Source: JAYWFX01 sp043778575
GTDB lineage: Bacteria; Patescibacteriota; JACMRA01
NCBI GenBank assembly: GCA_043778575.1
Contig: JAYWFX010000057.1
Coordinates: forward strand, 1-7,771
Direction of reading: 5' to 3'
DNA length: 7,771 bases
In this document: positions 1 through 6,070 of the stretch, piece by piece
How positions within the stretch are numbered: position 1 is the first letter of the stretch
Layout of the letters: each line of letters opens with the position of its first letter
Made by a program: the position numbers and the translations under genes
Notes under the pieces: model-generated
Told to the model about the DNA's origin: nothing
Seen by the model: the letters and a program-made list of their open reading frames with translations, nothing else
Databases searched by the model: none

Positions 1-1248
1 TGCAATATATATATCAGCTCATTTGATCGACCAAATATCCGATATACGGTGGCTGCTAAAGATGATGGTTATACACAGCTACAGAATTTTGTGAATACAT
101 GGACAGGTGAATCAGGAATTGTGTACTGTCTGTCACGTAAATCCACTGAGGAAGTCGCCAAAAAACTCACTTCATTTGGGATACCAGCTCGGGCTTTTCA
201 CGCTGGTCTCAGCACAGAAACAAAGCAGGAAACCTACGATGATTTTATGCAGGATAGACTACAGGTGGTGGTAGCAACGATTGCATTTGGTATGGGGATC
301 GATAAGCCAGATGTACGGTTTGTAGTGCACTGGAATCTTCCCAAAACTATCGAAAACTACTACCAAGAAACCGGTCGTGCGGGTAGGGATGGGCTACAGA
401 GTGAGGCTTTTTTGCTGTTTGATGCAGGGGATTCAGTGATGCTCAGGTCGTTTATCCAAAAGGGTTCCAAGCCAGCTCATTTTCAGACCAAAGAATCTCA
501 GATTTTTGATAAGATTCAATATGATAAACTGGATAGGCTCATTGATTTTTGCCAAACTGGTCAGTGTCGTAGGAGGGTTTTACTCCAGTATTTTGAGGAA
601 AGGAGGGACAAAGACTGTGGAAACTGCGATTGCTGCCTGAACCCAAAAGACACTATAGATGGTTTAATCATCGCCCAAAAAATCATTTCTGCTATTTCTC
701 GAACTGGAGAACGCTTTGGTGCAAACTATATTTTGGATGTGTTGATCGGTGCTGATAATGAAAAAATTACTCAAAATAAACATAACGAACTACCCACATT
801 TGGAGTCGGCAAGGATAAATCAAAAAAAGAGTGGAGTTCCTATATCAACCAGCTCATTGGTATCGGTCTGATCGAGGTAGTCTATGATGGATTTATCAAG
901 ACACTAGCCCTCAACGAGGAATCTAAAAAGGTGTTATCTGGATACATCGATGTGAATTTGATAGAATATGTAGAGGTAGTCAAAGCTGAAAAACAAGTTC
1001 GAGTAGTGCATCAAAACACTGATTTGTCAGCATCTGAGAATAAACTATTTGAGAAGCTCAGAACGATCCGAACAGGTCTAGCGGCTCAGGAAAAAGTCCC
1101 AACATTTTTGATATTCAGTAACGCTACACTCGTTGATATGGCACAAAAACAACCCAAGACCTTTGACGAGTTTGGAGAGGTTAGCGGAGTCGGTAAACAA
1201 AAACAAGCTAAGTACTGGAAAGAATTTGTTAGGGCATTTGAGAGATAA
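1..1248 (+). CDS. recQ: ATP-dependent DNA helicase RecQ, 5'-truncated by the window edge
   Basis: RecQ is a 3'-5' DNA helicase that unwinds recombination and stalled-fork intermediates in the cytoplasm. The frame is open from base 1 and reads SSFDRPNIRYTV just before the GTG at 49, so that GTG is internal and the real start lies outside the window. The visible 415 residues hold the second RecA-like lobe (GIVYC at about 39-43, ATIAFGMGIDKPD near 92, motif VI QETGRAGRDG at 122-131), the RecQ zinc site with cysteines 189, 206, 209 and 212 (spacing 17, 3, 3 as in E. coli RecQ), an RQC winged helix (about 219-316) and a C-terminal HRDC domain (about 345-415, with GVGKQKQAKYW). Motifs I-III (Walker A, DEAH) are missing only because of the edge. 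It ends in TAA. A new promoter follows, so it is probably not co-transcribed by design with the genes downstream. Confidence 0.97.
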   Translation, partial: CNIYISSFDRPNIRYTVAAKDDGYTQLQNFVNTWTGESGIVYCLSRKSTEEVAKKLTSFGIPARAFHAGLSTETKQETYDDFMQDRLQVVVATIAFGMGIDKPDVRFVVHWNLPKTIENYYQETGRAGRDGLQSEAFLLFDAGDSVMLRSFIQKGSKPAHFQTKESQIFDKIQYDKLDRLIDFCQTGQCRRRVLLQYFEERRDKDCGNCDCCLNPKDTIDGLIIAQKIISAISRTGERFGANYILDVLIGADNEKITQNKHNELPTFGVGKDKSKKEWSSYINQLIGIGLIEVVYDGFIKTLALNEESKKVLSGYIDVNLIEYVEVVKAEKQVRVVHQNTDLSASENKLFEKLRTIRTGLAAQEKVPTFLIFSNATLVDMAQKQPKTFDEFGEVSGVGKQKQAKYWKEFVRAFER

Positions 1249-1267
1249 CTACAATCAAAACAGAGTA

Positions 1268-1296
1268 TTTACAAAGCTATTTTTTTGGTGTATTAT
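1268..1296 (+). promoter_or_regulatory. Putative sigma70-type promoter of the 1350-6724 gene run
   Basis: TTTACA at 1268-1273 (5 of 6 to TTGACA) and TATTAT at 1291-1296 (5 of 6 to TATAAT) are separated by exactly 17 bases. Transcription would start near 1303, leaving a leader of about 47 bases before the ATG at 1350. It lies in the 101-base gap after recQ, the largest gap before the + strand gene run, which is where an operon promoter is expected. No terminator hairpin for recQ is visible between 1249 and 1267. Confidence 0.6.
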
Positions 1297-1309
1297 TATA
1301 CAAAGAAAC

Positions 1310-1328
1310 CTAGTGAATAAACTAGTGA
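1310..1328 (+). repeat. Short repeat in the leader (CTAGTGA twice; also a 5-bp inverted repeat)
   Basis: CTAGTGA occurs at 1310-1316 and 1322-1328. The same stretch contains CTAGT (1310-1314) facing ACTAG (1321-1325) across a six-base loop. It sits just after the predicted transcription start, where an operator could lie. The repeat is short and the DNA AT-rich, so chance is a fair explanation. Confidence 0.2.
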
Positions 1329-1349
1329 CAAACTAAAACCAAAACAATT

Positions 1350-1694
1350 ATGAGGCTACTACTCAAACAACTGTACAATGGTGTACTCGATGAAACTACT
1401 GCTGAGTGGGCTGATGTGATCTGCGAACTGGCTTGGCACACTGATTTTGACACACTCCCAGTAGAGAAAAAACAGAGTGTATTTCATGATTTAGACAAAA
1501 ACTTTACTGCATTTATGGACGCCGAGTTTATCAAACTCAAAGCAACCGATGAGACATTTTTAACCCGTTGGAGCATGCTCAAAAAAAGCGACTTCAAAGA
1601 AAAACTCTGGAACCAATTCTCTGACATAGCCGAAATGTCTAAAGCCATATTTGTAGAGTATATCAATAACTACCTAGAAGCCGAGAAAAAATAA
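1350..1694 (+). CDS. Small acidic helical protein, unknown function (small protein 1)
   Basis: The 114-aa product is not recognised. It is rich in charged and aromatic residues with heptad-like spacing, so mostly alpha-helical; there is no signal peptide, membrane segment or Cys cluster (one Cys). By eye it resembles the 105-aa protein encoded at 5717-6034: the stretch EKKQSVFHDLDKNFTAFM lines up with DKNQAIENIKKVFVDFM, and the end IFVEYINNYL with LFLESYNAFL. It is the first gene after the predicted promoter and lies 34 bases before large protein A, so it may partner A. The ATG at 1350 has no clear Shine-Dalgarno (CCAAAACAATT precedes it). It ends in TAA. Coding status is supported by operon position and the apparent paralogue; the role is unknown. 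Confidence 0.75.
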   Translation: MRLLLKQLYNGVLDETTAEWADVICELAWHTDFDTLPVEKKQSVFHDLDKNFTAFMDAEFIKLKATDETFLTRWSMLKKSDFKEKLWNQFSDIAEMSKAIFVEYINNYLEAEKK

Positions 1695-1716
1695 CTTTTA
1701 AAATAAAACAAACAAT

Positions 1717-1720
1717 AGGA
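1717..1720 (+). promoter_or_regulatory. Shine-Dalgarno AGGA selecting a GTG start
   Basis: AGGA lies eight bases upstream of the GTG at 1729. It is the clearest ribosome-binding site in the gene run and supports GTG over later ATG codons. The first residues encoded from this GTG (MNTLKTQ) also resemble the MPQTLETQ start of the paralogue at 3876. Confidence 0.5.
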
Positions 1721-1728
1721 ACAGATCT

Positions 1729-3135
1729 GTGAACACTTTAAAAACTCAACTAGATACACACTCAGGAAGACCAACTGTAGTCGACACTGCTGAAACTGGT
1801 CTAAAATCTCTAGAAAAGAGAAAACTACTTGGATCAATCAAGCTTCATAATGTGATGGAAAAGGTAGTGAATCAAATATCAACTAATCCTACCTTAGCAC
1901 AGTTTGGTCTGGTACAAAGACTACAATCATTTCTAGGTGAATCAAACACAAAACCTCAACCTCAGCAAACTAAAGCTAGCACTGAAAATAAGATACAACC
2001 TCAGTCCATAGCGGATCCAGTAGCAAAAACAGAATCCTCAAACACATCTCCAGATGTCACCAAACTCGAACAAACACTAAATACATCACCAACGCCAGAG
2101 CAGATTCAGGATAGGTTTAATACATTAGTGAAAAGATTAGAAATTTTTGAAGAAAAACAACGAGAATTACTCTCATTTGACAAGCAAAAAGGCAATTTTG
2201 GATCTTTGTCAGGAAGCGACGTAACTCCGCAGGGAATACAAAACATCGATAAGATTGTCACTACCCTCAAATCAGAAATCCAAGACGATCCAGAGATGTC
2301 CAGTTTGTGGAGTGTAAAGTTTGGTCTAAACGGTTCAGGTGATGATTTGGTTGGAAAAGTAAATAGTAATAAAGCCAGTGAAACTTTAGACCTAGGAGCT
2401 GACGAGTTAACGATGAATAATTCAGAACCTGAGAGCTATTCTGTAGTTTTAGAGTCGATTTTAAATAGAAATACTCTGGATAAAAATAAATTAGAGGGTG
2501 ATATAATAAACAGTGACGATGAATCGGAGAAGACTTTTTTGAAAGCCAAGCTATCTATCTTGAATGAACACATAACACAAATTCATGATTTGATAAAATT
2601 AAGTGACTATGTTGAATATTTCCACAACGATTATTCCCCAATTGCTACGCGTATTAATACTCAACTCACAGCACTATTAAAGTCATCTCCTTTACAACAG
2701 CTAATTAAAACCCGAGAGATAAAATTTTTAAAGAAAAGTCTGAGCAACTTGAGCTTCAATCTTGAAAAAATCCGAGAAGATTTGTCAGTGTCAAGTGTTG
2801 ATGAAGCAAAGAAAATATTGAGTCAAGGGTACAGAGATAAACCAATAGTTACTCAGAGAATAAATCTAGATAGTTTAGAACAAAAATGGAGCAAAAATAT
2901 TAAACGAACACGAGAATTATCTAATAAATCTGAAAAATGGATTGATAAGAGGTTGTCTTTTGCTGAGAACGAGAAAGAACTCTTTTCAATGGATGTAAAC
3001 AATAAAATTAAATCAATTCAAGAAATAGATGAATGGTTTGATAAAAACGAAGTGAGTGATCAGACTAAACAAAATGCTTTAAAAGCAAGGTATGGACAGG
3101 TACAAAAGCAAAAAGATATTAGCACAGCTGATTAA
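1729..3135 (+). CDS. Large protein A, N-terminal part (helical domain, linker, coiled-coil region); separated by a frame break from its metallopeptidase domain
   Basis: The 468-aa product is of unknown family. Residues 25-72 form a helical domain (LGSIKLHNVMEKVV to LQSFLGESNTK), about 73-122 a Gln/Pro/Ser/Thr linker likely to be disordered, and about 122-468 a charged, mostly helical region with coiled-coil character. There is no signal peptide or membrane segment. It is a diverged paralogue of the protein at 3876-4826 plus 4862-5701: shared points are MxKxxxQ...FLGESNTK/LLGDETSK, PEQI/PEQM near 123, REL...NFGSLS/NFGSVS near 145-161, and SIQEIDEW (429 on) against SMQDLDKY in B2. That last match falls in a region which in B is fused to the protease domain, so this frame and 3186-3845 were probably one gene of about 705 aa. 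It ends in a double stop, TAATAA. The GTG start has AGGA upstream. Confidence 0.8.
   Translation: MNTLKTQLDTHSGRPTVVDTAETGLKSLEKRKLLGSIKLHNVMEKVVNQISTNPTLAQFGLVQRLQSFLGESNTKPQPQQTKASTENKIQPQSIADPVAKTESSNTSPDVTKLEQTLNTSPTPEQIQDRFNTLVKRLEIFEEKQRELLSFDKQKGNFGSLSGSDVTPQGIQNIDKIVTTLKSEIQDDPEMSSLWSVKFGLNGSGDDLVGKVNSNKASETLDLGADELTMNNSEPESYSVVLESILNRNTLDKNKLEGDIINSDDESEKTFLKAKLSILNEHITQIHDLIKLSDYVEYFHNDYSPIATRINTQLTALLKSSPLQQLIKTREIKFLKKSLSNLSFNLEKIREDLSVSSVDEAKKILSQGYRDKPIVTQRINLDSLEQKWSKNIKRTRELSNKSEKWIDKRLSFAENEKELFSMDVNNKIKSIQEIDEWFDKNEVSDQTKQNALKARYGQVQKQKDISTAD
3129..3135 (+). other. Frame break inside gene A
   Basis: The upstream frame ends GCT GAT TAA TAA, while the -1 frame opens at 3132, immediately after a TGA at 3129-3131, and stays open into the metallopeptidase ORF. 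The 18 codons between 3132 and the ATG at 3186 read LIKKVFDVSVVKDFDRFE with no usual start codon. One extra T in GATTAA gives STADLIKKVFDV, which lines up with SDGDFMESKFGK of paralogue B. A single-base loss, real or technical, is the simplest reading. No slippery heptamer is placed to allow classical -1 frameshifting. Confidence 0.65.
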
Positions 3136-3185
3136 TAAAAAAAGTTTTTGACGTAAGTGTAGTAAAAGACTTTGATCGTTTTGAA

Positions 3186-3845
3186 ATGCCTTTTTGCACA
3201 ATTATCTATTTAAATAGTAAAGATTATGAAACATTGTGTAAAAAAATTGGATCTTCTGGCAGTGCAGGTTTTTATACTAACTCAAAAGATACTGCTATAA
3301 CTGTTATTGATGCAAAGTATGCGACTGATAGATCTCTGTTATTACATGAATATCAACACGCCATCAACAATGTTTTGAAACCCATAAAGGAATCAATACC
3401 AACACACAATCATTCAGTTTCTGAAAGTGTAAAAACTCTAGATATGGAGGCAAAAGAGCTAGGATCAGCAAAAGATGAGTTGTTAGCGTACTTGTATAAC
3501 ACATCAAACCCCGCAGATGTTTTTAAGACGCTTGATGGTAGCAACTCTTTGTATCAATACAGAAAGACTGGTTTGGAATTTTCTCGTCTTCCAGAAGATT
3601 TTAAGCTGAATAAATTGAAGAATACTGATGGATATAAATACAAATTAGGAATTATGACTAATGCTTTGTACTCTGGTCTTGATTCTATCAAATCAATATA
3701 TTCTTCAAAACCTCAAGAAGAGCAAATTCAAATATGTATCGCTTTATTCAGAGACGCTAATCCTGAAAACTGGGCGAGTTTAGCTAAACTTCTCTCAGCA
3801 AAAGCAGATAAAATAATACAACAAGCTCAAACACAACAAAAATAA
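3186..3845 (+). CDS. Large protein A, C-terminal HExxH metallopeptidase-like domain (displaced frame)
   Basis: The 219-aa product carries HEYQH at residues 54-58 (bases 3345-3359), the zinc-binding and catalytic HExxH of metallopeptidases, within a hydrophobic helix (LLLHEYQHAINN). KDELLAY at 96-102 offers Glu98 as a likely third zinc ligand, as in gluzincins. The paralogue at 4862-5701 keeps both motifs (HEATH, KNELLAY) and similar flanking text: YLNSKDYETL against FHNKRDYMSI before the motif, ANPENWASLAKLLSAKAD against VDPRDFGKATSELRKMVDAK at the end. No signal peptide or membrane segment is seen. ATG 3186 is the only normal start but has no Shine-Dalgarno. Homology extends upstream of it in frame to 3132 and then into the 1729-3135 frame, so this is probably the 3' part of one broken gene. 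Peptidase activity is an inference from motifs. Confidence 0.75.
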   Translation: MPFCTIIYLNSKDYETLCKKIGSSGSAGFYTNSKDTAITVIDAKYATDRSLLLHEYQHAINNVLKPIKESIPTHNHSVSESVKTLDMEAKELGSAKDELLAYLYNTSNPADVFKTLDGSNSLYQYRKTGLEFSRLPEDFKLNKLKNTDGYKYKLGIMTNALYSGLDSIKSIYSSKPQEEQIQICIALFRDANPENWASLAKLLSAKADKIIQQAQTQQK

Positions 3846-3875
3846 AATCAATAATAATAACAATGAACAAAAAAT

Positions 3876-3893
3876 ATGCCCCAAACACTTGAA
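3876..3893 (+). repeat. MPQTLE start repeat, copy 1 (copy 2 at 5717-5734)
   Basis: The first six codons of large protein B match those of the small protein at 5717 at 17 of 18 bases (only CCC versus CCT differs). Both are at the start codon, so the shared text may be a conserved N-terminal tag or a trace of duplication. Confidence 0.6.
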
Positions 3894-4826
3894 ACACAAC
3901 AATCTGGCGAACATGAACAGTCTGGAGGAATTACACCTTTTGACAAGAGATCTGGGATGGCTACTGGAGAACTGGGACAAGCTATGAAAGAGTTGATTGG
4001 TCAGTTAGAGTCATCTGTAAAGGAGTTAGATCCAGAGGTAATCGGTGATTTAGCTCATCTTTTGGGTGACGAAACCAGTAAAGCTAACCCGATAATATCT
4101 TTTGCTAAACCACCAACAGATTCAAAAGAGGCGAGTAAACCTGAGGTTACTAGCTCCGAGACAGTCACTCCTCCAGATCAAGAGACACCAAATGGTAGGG
4201 ATCCTGTAAAAGAGCTATCAAATATTGGAAATTGGGCTGTCAAAGGGGGTGCATCTATGGTTGATAGTATCTTGGGTGGGTCTACTGCCAATGTCTCTCC
4301 AGAGCAAATGGATCAGGGTGCAAAAGATCTAAAAAGCTCTAAAGAATCATCTGTCCGTGAATTGGCTGCAGCCATGGAAAATTTTGGTTCAGTTTCAAAT
4401 ATACAAAAAGTCGATCTCAATGAAAATAAGGGCATCGATACAAAGAGTGTTTTGGATGATGAAAAAAAGCATTTGTCAGTGCTGGGTGAAAAGCTCAATG
4501 CCCTCAAGGGATTAAAACCCGATTCTCCAGAATTTTTGGATGAGCTGAAAAATATGCAATTAGCCCAAGGTGATCGTGTGGATTTTGGTAGGATTGAGAT
4601 TTTATCTAAGGCGCTCTCGGACAAAAATCTGATGGAAACAGCTAAGAATTTAGACACGAGTAGTATGACGAGCTCAAAAGACGTAGCGTATTCAAGTGAT
4701 GCAAAGAGTGTGCTGGGGGGAACCACAAAACCGTACAGCAAAACTCTAGCCGAGATAGTCATGGATCTGTCTAGGGGGGGGGATATGAATCAAACAGAGG
4801 TCAGCAATGGGCAGGGGCTAGGGTAG
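3876..4826 (+). CDS. Large protein B, N-terminal part; separated at a G9 tract from its metallopeptidase domain
   Basis: The 316-aa product is an unrecognised, soluble-looking protein and the paralogue of the 1729-3135 product. Residues 31-68 form a helical domain (MKELIGQLESS to LLGDETSK), 69-112 a Pro/Ser/Thr/Glu linker, and 113-300 a Gly/Ser-spotted helical region with SPEQM (141-145), RELAAAMENFGSVS (161-174) and a coiled-coil-like stretch near 190-240. It starts MPQTLETQ, shared with the gene at 5717. The last 13 codons after the G run (MNQTEVSNGQGLG, then TAG) look like out-of-frame text, because the -1 frame over the same bases runs open into the metallopeptidase part. The probable full protein is about 608 aa. 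It begins 30 bases after gene A; no strong Shine-Dalgarno precedes ATG 3876. Confidence 0.8.
   Translation: MPQTLETQQSGEHEQSGGITPFDKRSGMATGELGQAMKELIGQLESSVKELDPEVIGDLAHLLGDETSKANPIISFAKPPTDSKEASKPEVTSSETVTPPDQETPNGRDPVKELSNIGNWAVKGGASMVDSILGGSTANVSPEQMDQGAKDLKSSKESSVRELAAAMENFGSVSNIQKVDLNENKGIDTKSVLDDEKKHLSVLGEKLNALKGLKPDSPEFLDELKNMQLAQGDRVDFGRIEILSKALSDKNLMETAKNLDTSSMTSSKDVAYSSDAKSVLGGTTKPYSKTLAEIVMDLSRGGDMNQTEVSNGQGLG
4083..4148 (+). repeat. Linker repeat copy 1 (copy 2 at 5627-5692)
   Basis: A 66-base in-frame segment of B's N-terminal linker encodes ANPIISFAKPPTDSKE followed by ASKPEV. The segment at 5627-5692, at the very C-terminus of B, encodes ANSTVSFSRPQSNSKE followed by VTKTEV. 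I count 46 of 66 identical bases and 11 of 22 identical residues with no gap. Both copies lie in low-complexity Ser/Pro-rich text, which raises the chance of convergence. Confidence 0.45.
4774..4782 (+). repeat. G9 homopolymer at the frame break inside gene B
   Basis: Nine Gs read AGG GGG GGG GAT in the upstream frame. The -1 frame has a TAG at 4772-4774 and then stays open from 4775 through the whole metallopeptidase ORF to 5701. Ten Gs (or seven) would join the two frames into one protein of about 608 aa. It is the longest G run in the window and lies exactly where the frames meet. It may be a phase-variable tract, a slippage site, or a homopolymer error. Confidence 0.8.
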
Positions 4827-4861
4827 ATCAAATCCAAAACCAAACCGATCTCAACAGGGCT

Positions 4862-5701
4862 TTGTGGAATATGCAGTCTATGCAGGATCTGGATAAATAT
4901 GTAGCAGATAACAAGCTATCAAAAGCTGATCCAATAGTTGCAAAACTGTATGAAAGTGCTGATGCTGTGCTCAAAGACCAAAAGATGTCTGACGGTGATT
5001 TTATGGAGTCAAAATTTGGTAAGCAGTGTAGAGACCTGCCGGTAACTCGTATAAACAGTGCACTCAGGACAGATATAACATTCCATAATAAAAGAGATTA
5101 TATGAGTATTAACAATGAATCAGCAGAGGCGAATAATGAGAGTGGAGGTAGAAGTGAAAGTGGAAAAAATATTGCATATTACCCTTCGCAGTATAGTTTT
5201 GATTATGCACAGGAACATGAAGCTACTCATGACTACTATGGAAAAGCAAATCTAGATCATACTGAGTCAGGTAGATCAGGGCTATCATCTGTAGATCAAA
5301 GAATCAGTTCAGATAAAAACGAGCTACTCGCATATGTCACAGATAACACCATATCTGATGCAGTAAAAACCCTTTTGGAAAATAAATTATACAATGATGT
5401 AAATCCACCCGAGCGTGTAAAGATGGTCGAGTTTATGGGGAGTTCTCTGACAGCAGGGCAGGGATATTTGGCTAAACTATTTCCCCAATTTTCCACCCAA
5501 GAGCTAAACAGGGCTTTGTCTTCATATTATGCTACTGTAGATCCTAGGGATTTTGGCAAGGCTACATCTGAACTCAGAAAAATGGTAGATGCAAAGGTGG
5601 ATGTCAAATCAAGTAGTGATAAACCTGCTAACTCGACAGTATCTTTTTCCAGACCGCAATCGAACTCAAAAGAAGTTACTAAGACGGAAGTTGCAGTTTA
5701 A
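4862..5701 (+). CDS. Large protein B, C-terminal HExxH metallopeptidase-like domain (displaced frame, open from 4775)
   Basis: From the TTG at 4862 the frame encodes 279 aa, but it is open back to 4775 with coding-like text (QTDLNRAL just before 4862), so it is probably the 3' part of one gene with 3876-4826. For separate translation the choices are TTG 4862 or ATG 4871, neither with a good ribosome site. SMQDLDKYVADNKLSK (6-21) matches SIQEIDEWFDKNEVSD near the end of the 1729-3135 product. HEATH at 119-123 (bases 5216-5230) is the HExxH zinc-peptidase motif; KNELLAY (152-158) gives Glu154 as a likely third ligand. A Gly/Ser/Asn-rich insert (83-103) precedes the motif. The C-terminus carries the linker repeat and ends in TAA. 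No export signal is visible. Activity is inferred from the conserved motifs. Confidence 0.75.
   Translation: MWNMQSMQDLDKYVADNKLSKADPIVAKLYESADAVLKDQKMSDGDFMESKFGKQCRDLPVTRINSALRTDITFHNKRDYMSINNESAEANNESGGRSESGKNIAYYPSQYSFDYAQEHEATHDYYGKANLDHTESGRSGLSSVDQRISSDKNELLAYVTDNTISDAVKTLLENKLYNDVNPPERVKMVEFMGSSLTAGQGYLAKLFPQFSTQELNRALSSYYATVDPRDFGKATSELRKMVDAKVDVKSSSDKPANSTVSFSRPQSNSKEVTKTEVAV
5627..5692 (+). repeat. Linker repeat copy 2 (copy 1 at 4083-4148)
   Basis: This is the last conserved block of protein B, ending nine bases before the end of its TAA. It mirrors the linker block after B's N-terminal helical domain (46 of 66 bases by hand count). Confidence 0.45.
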
Positions 5702-5716
5702 CCCAGATTACTCTAA

Positions 5717-5734
5717 ATGCCTCAAACACTTGAA
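5717..5734 (+). repeat. MPQTLE start repeat, copy 2 (copy 1 at 3876-3893)
   Basis: Matches the first 18 bases of gene B at 17 positions. After these six codons the two proteins diverge completely. Confidence 0.6.
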
Positions 5735-6034
5735 TACTCACCCCAAGAAATAAAAATGTATCTGACTATGTATACGGCGTATTACGGGGAGTTGACTGAC
5801 ATGATGAGTGACAATGATAAAAACCAAGCTATTGAAAATATAAAAAAAGTATTTGTAGATTTTATGCTGGAATATGTCAAAACGCGACATAGTCAAAAAG
5901 AATCCTACAGGATGATGGCTGGGCTACGGTTCAAGGGTACAGGGCAAATAAAAAAATTTCCAGAGTTACCGAATCTTTTTCTGGAGTCGTACAATGCATT
6001 TTTATCTAAAATCAAAACAAACCTAACAATCTAA
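5717..6034 (+). CDS. Small helical protein, unknown function (small protein 2)
   Basis: The 105-aa product is not recognised. It starts MPQTLE like protein B, then has a Tyr/Met-rich helix (IKMYLTMYTAYYGELTDMM), a Lys-rich helix (ENIKKVFVDFMLEYVK) and a basic C-terminal part. No signal peptide or membrane segment is seen. By eye it is a diverged relative of the 114-aa protein at 1350-1694 (KKVFVDFM against DKNFTAFM; LFLESYNAFL against IFVEYINNYL). It starts 15 bases after the stop of gene B, so it is surely co-transcribed with it. No Shine-Dalgarno is evident. The shared N-terminal text and the tight spacing support ATG 5717 as the start. The order small-A-B-small suggests each small protein works with a large neighbour, which is inference. 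Confidence 0.75.
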   Translation: MPQTLEYSPQEIKMYLTMYTAYYGELTDMMSDNDKNQAIENIKKVFVDFMLEYVKTRHSQKESYRMMAGLRFKGTGQIKKFPELPNLFLESYNAFLSKIKTNLTI

Positions 6035-6070
6035 AACAAATTCTAAATAAGCTCTCATTTTTAACGTAAT

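Noticed and set aside
49..51. GTG at 49 as the start of recQ
   Set aside because: The frame is open to base 1 and the residues before it (SSFDRPNIRYTV) are conserved RecQ text, so the GTG is an internal Val codon.
1133..1336. 67-aa + strand ORF overlapping the recQ end
   Set aside because: It lies in another frame of the HRDC-coding region and runs across the predicted promoter; no ribosome site or recognisable sequence.
3137..3144. AAAAAAAG as a programmed -1 slippery site in gene A
   Set aside because: It lies after the double stop TAATAA of the upstream frame, so ribosomes would terminate before reaching it.
3148..3176. TTGACG-17-TTTGAT as a promoter for the 3186 ORF
   Set aside because: The -10 matches at only 4 of 6 and the bases are better explained as coding sequence linking the two halves of A.
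4313..4762. 149-aa - strand ORF opposite gene B, and similar - strand ORFs at 1484-1666, 3795-3980, 5296-5496 and 6023-6250
   Set aside because: All are antisense to better supported coding frames, Ser/Phe-rich as expected for antisense of Lys/Glu-rich text, and lack ribosome sites.
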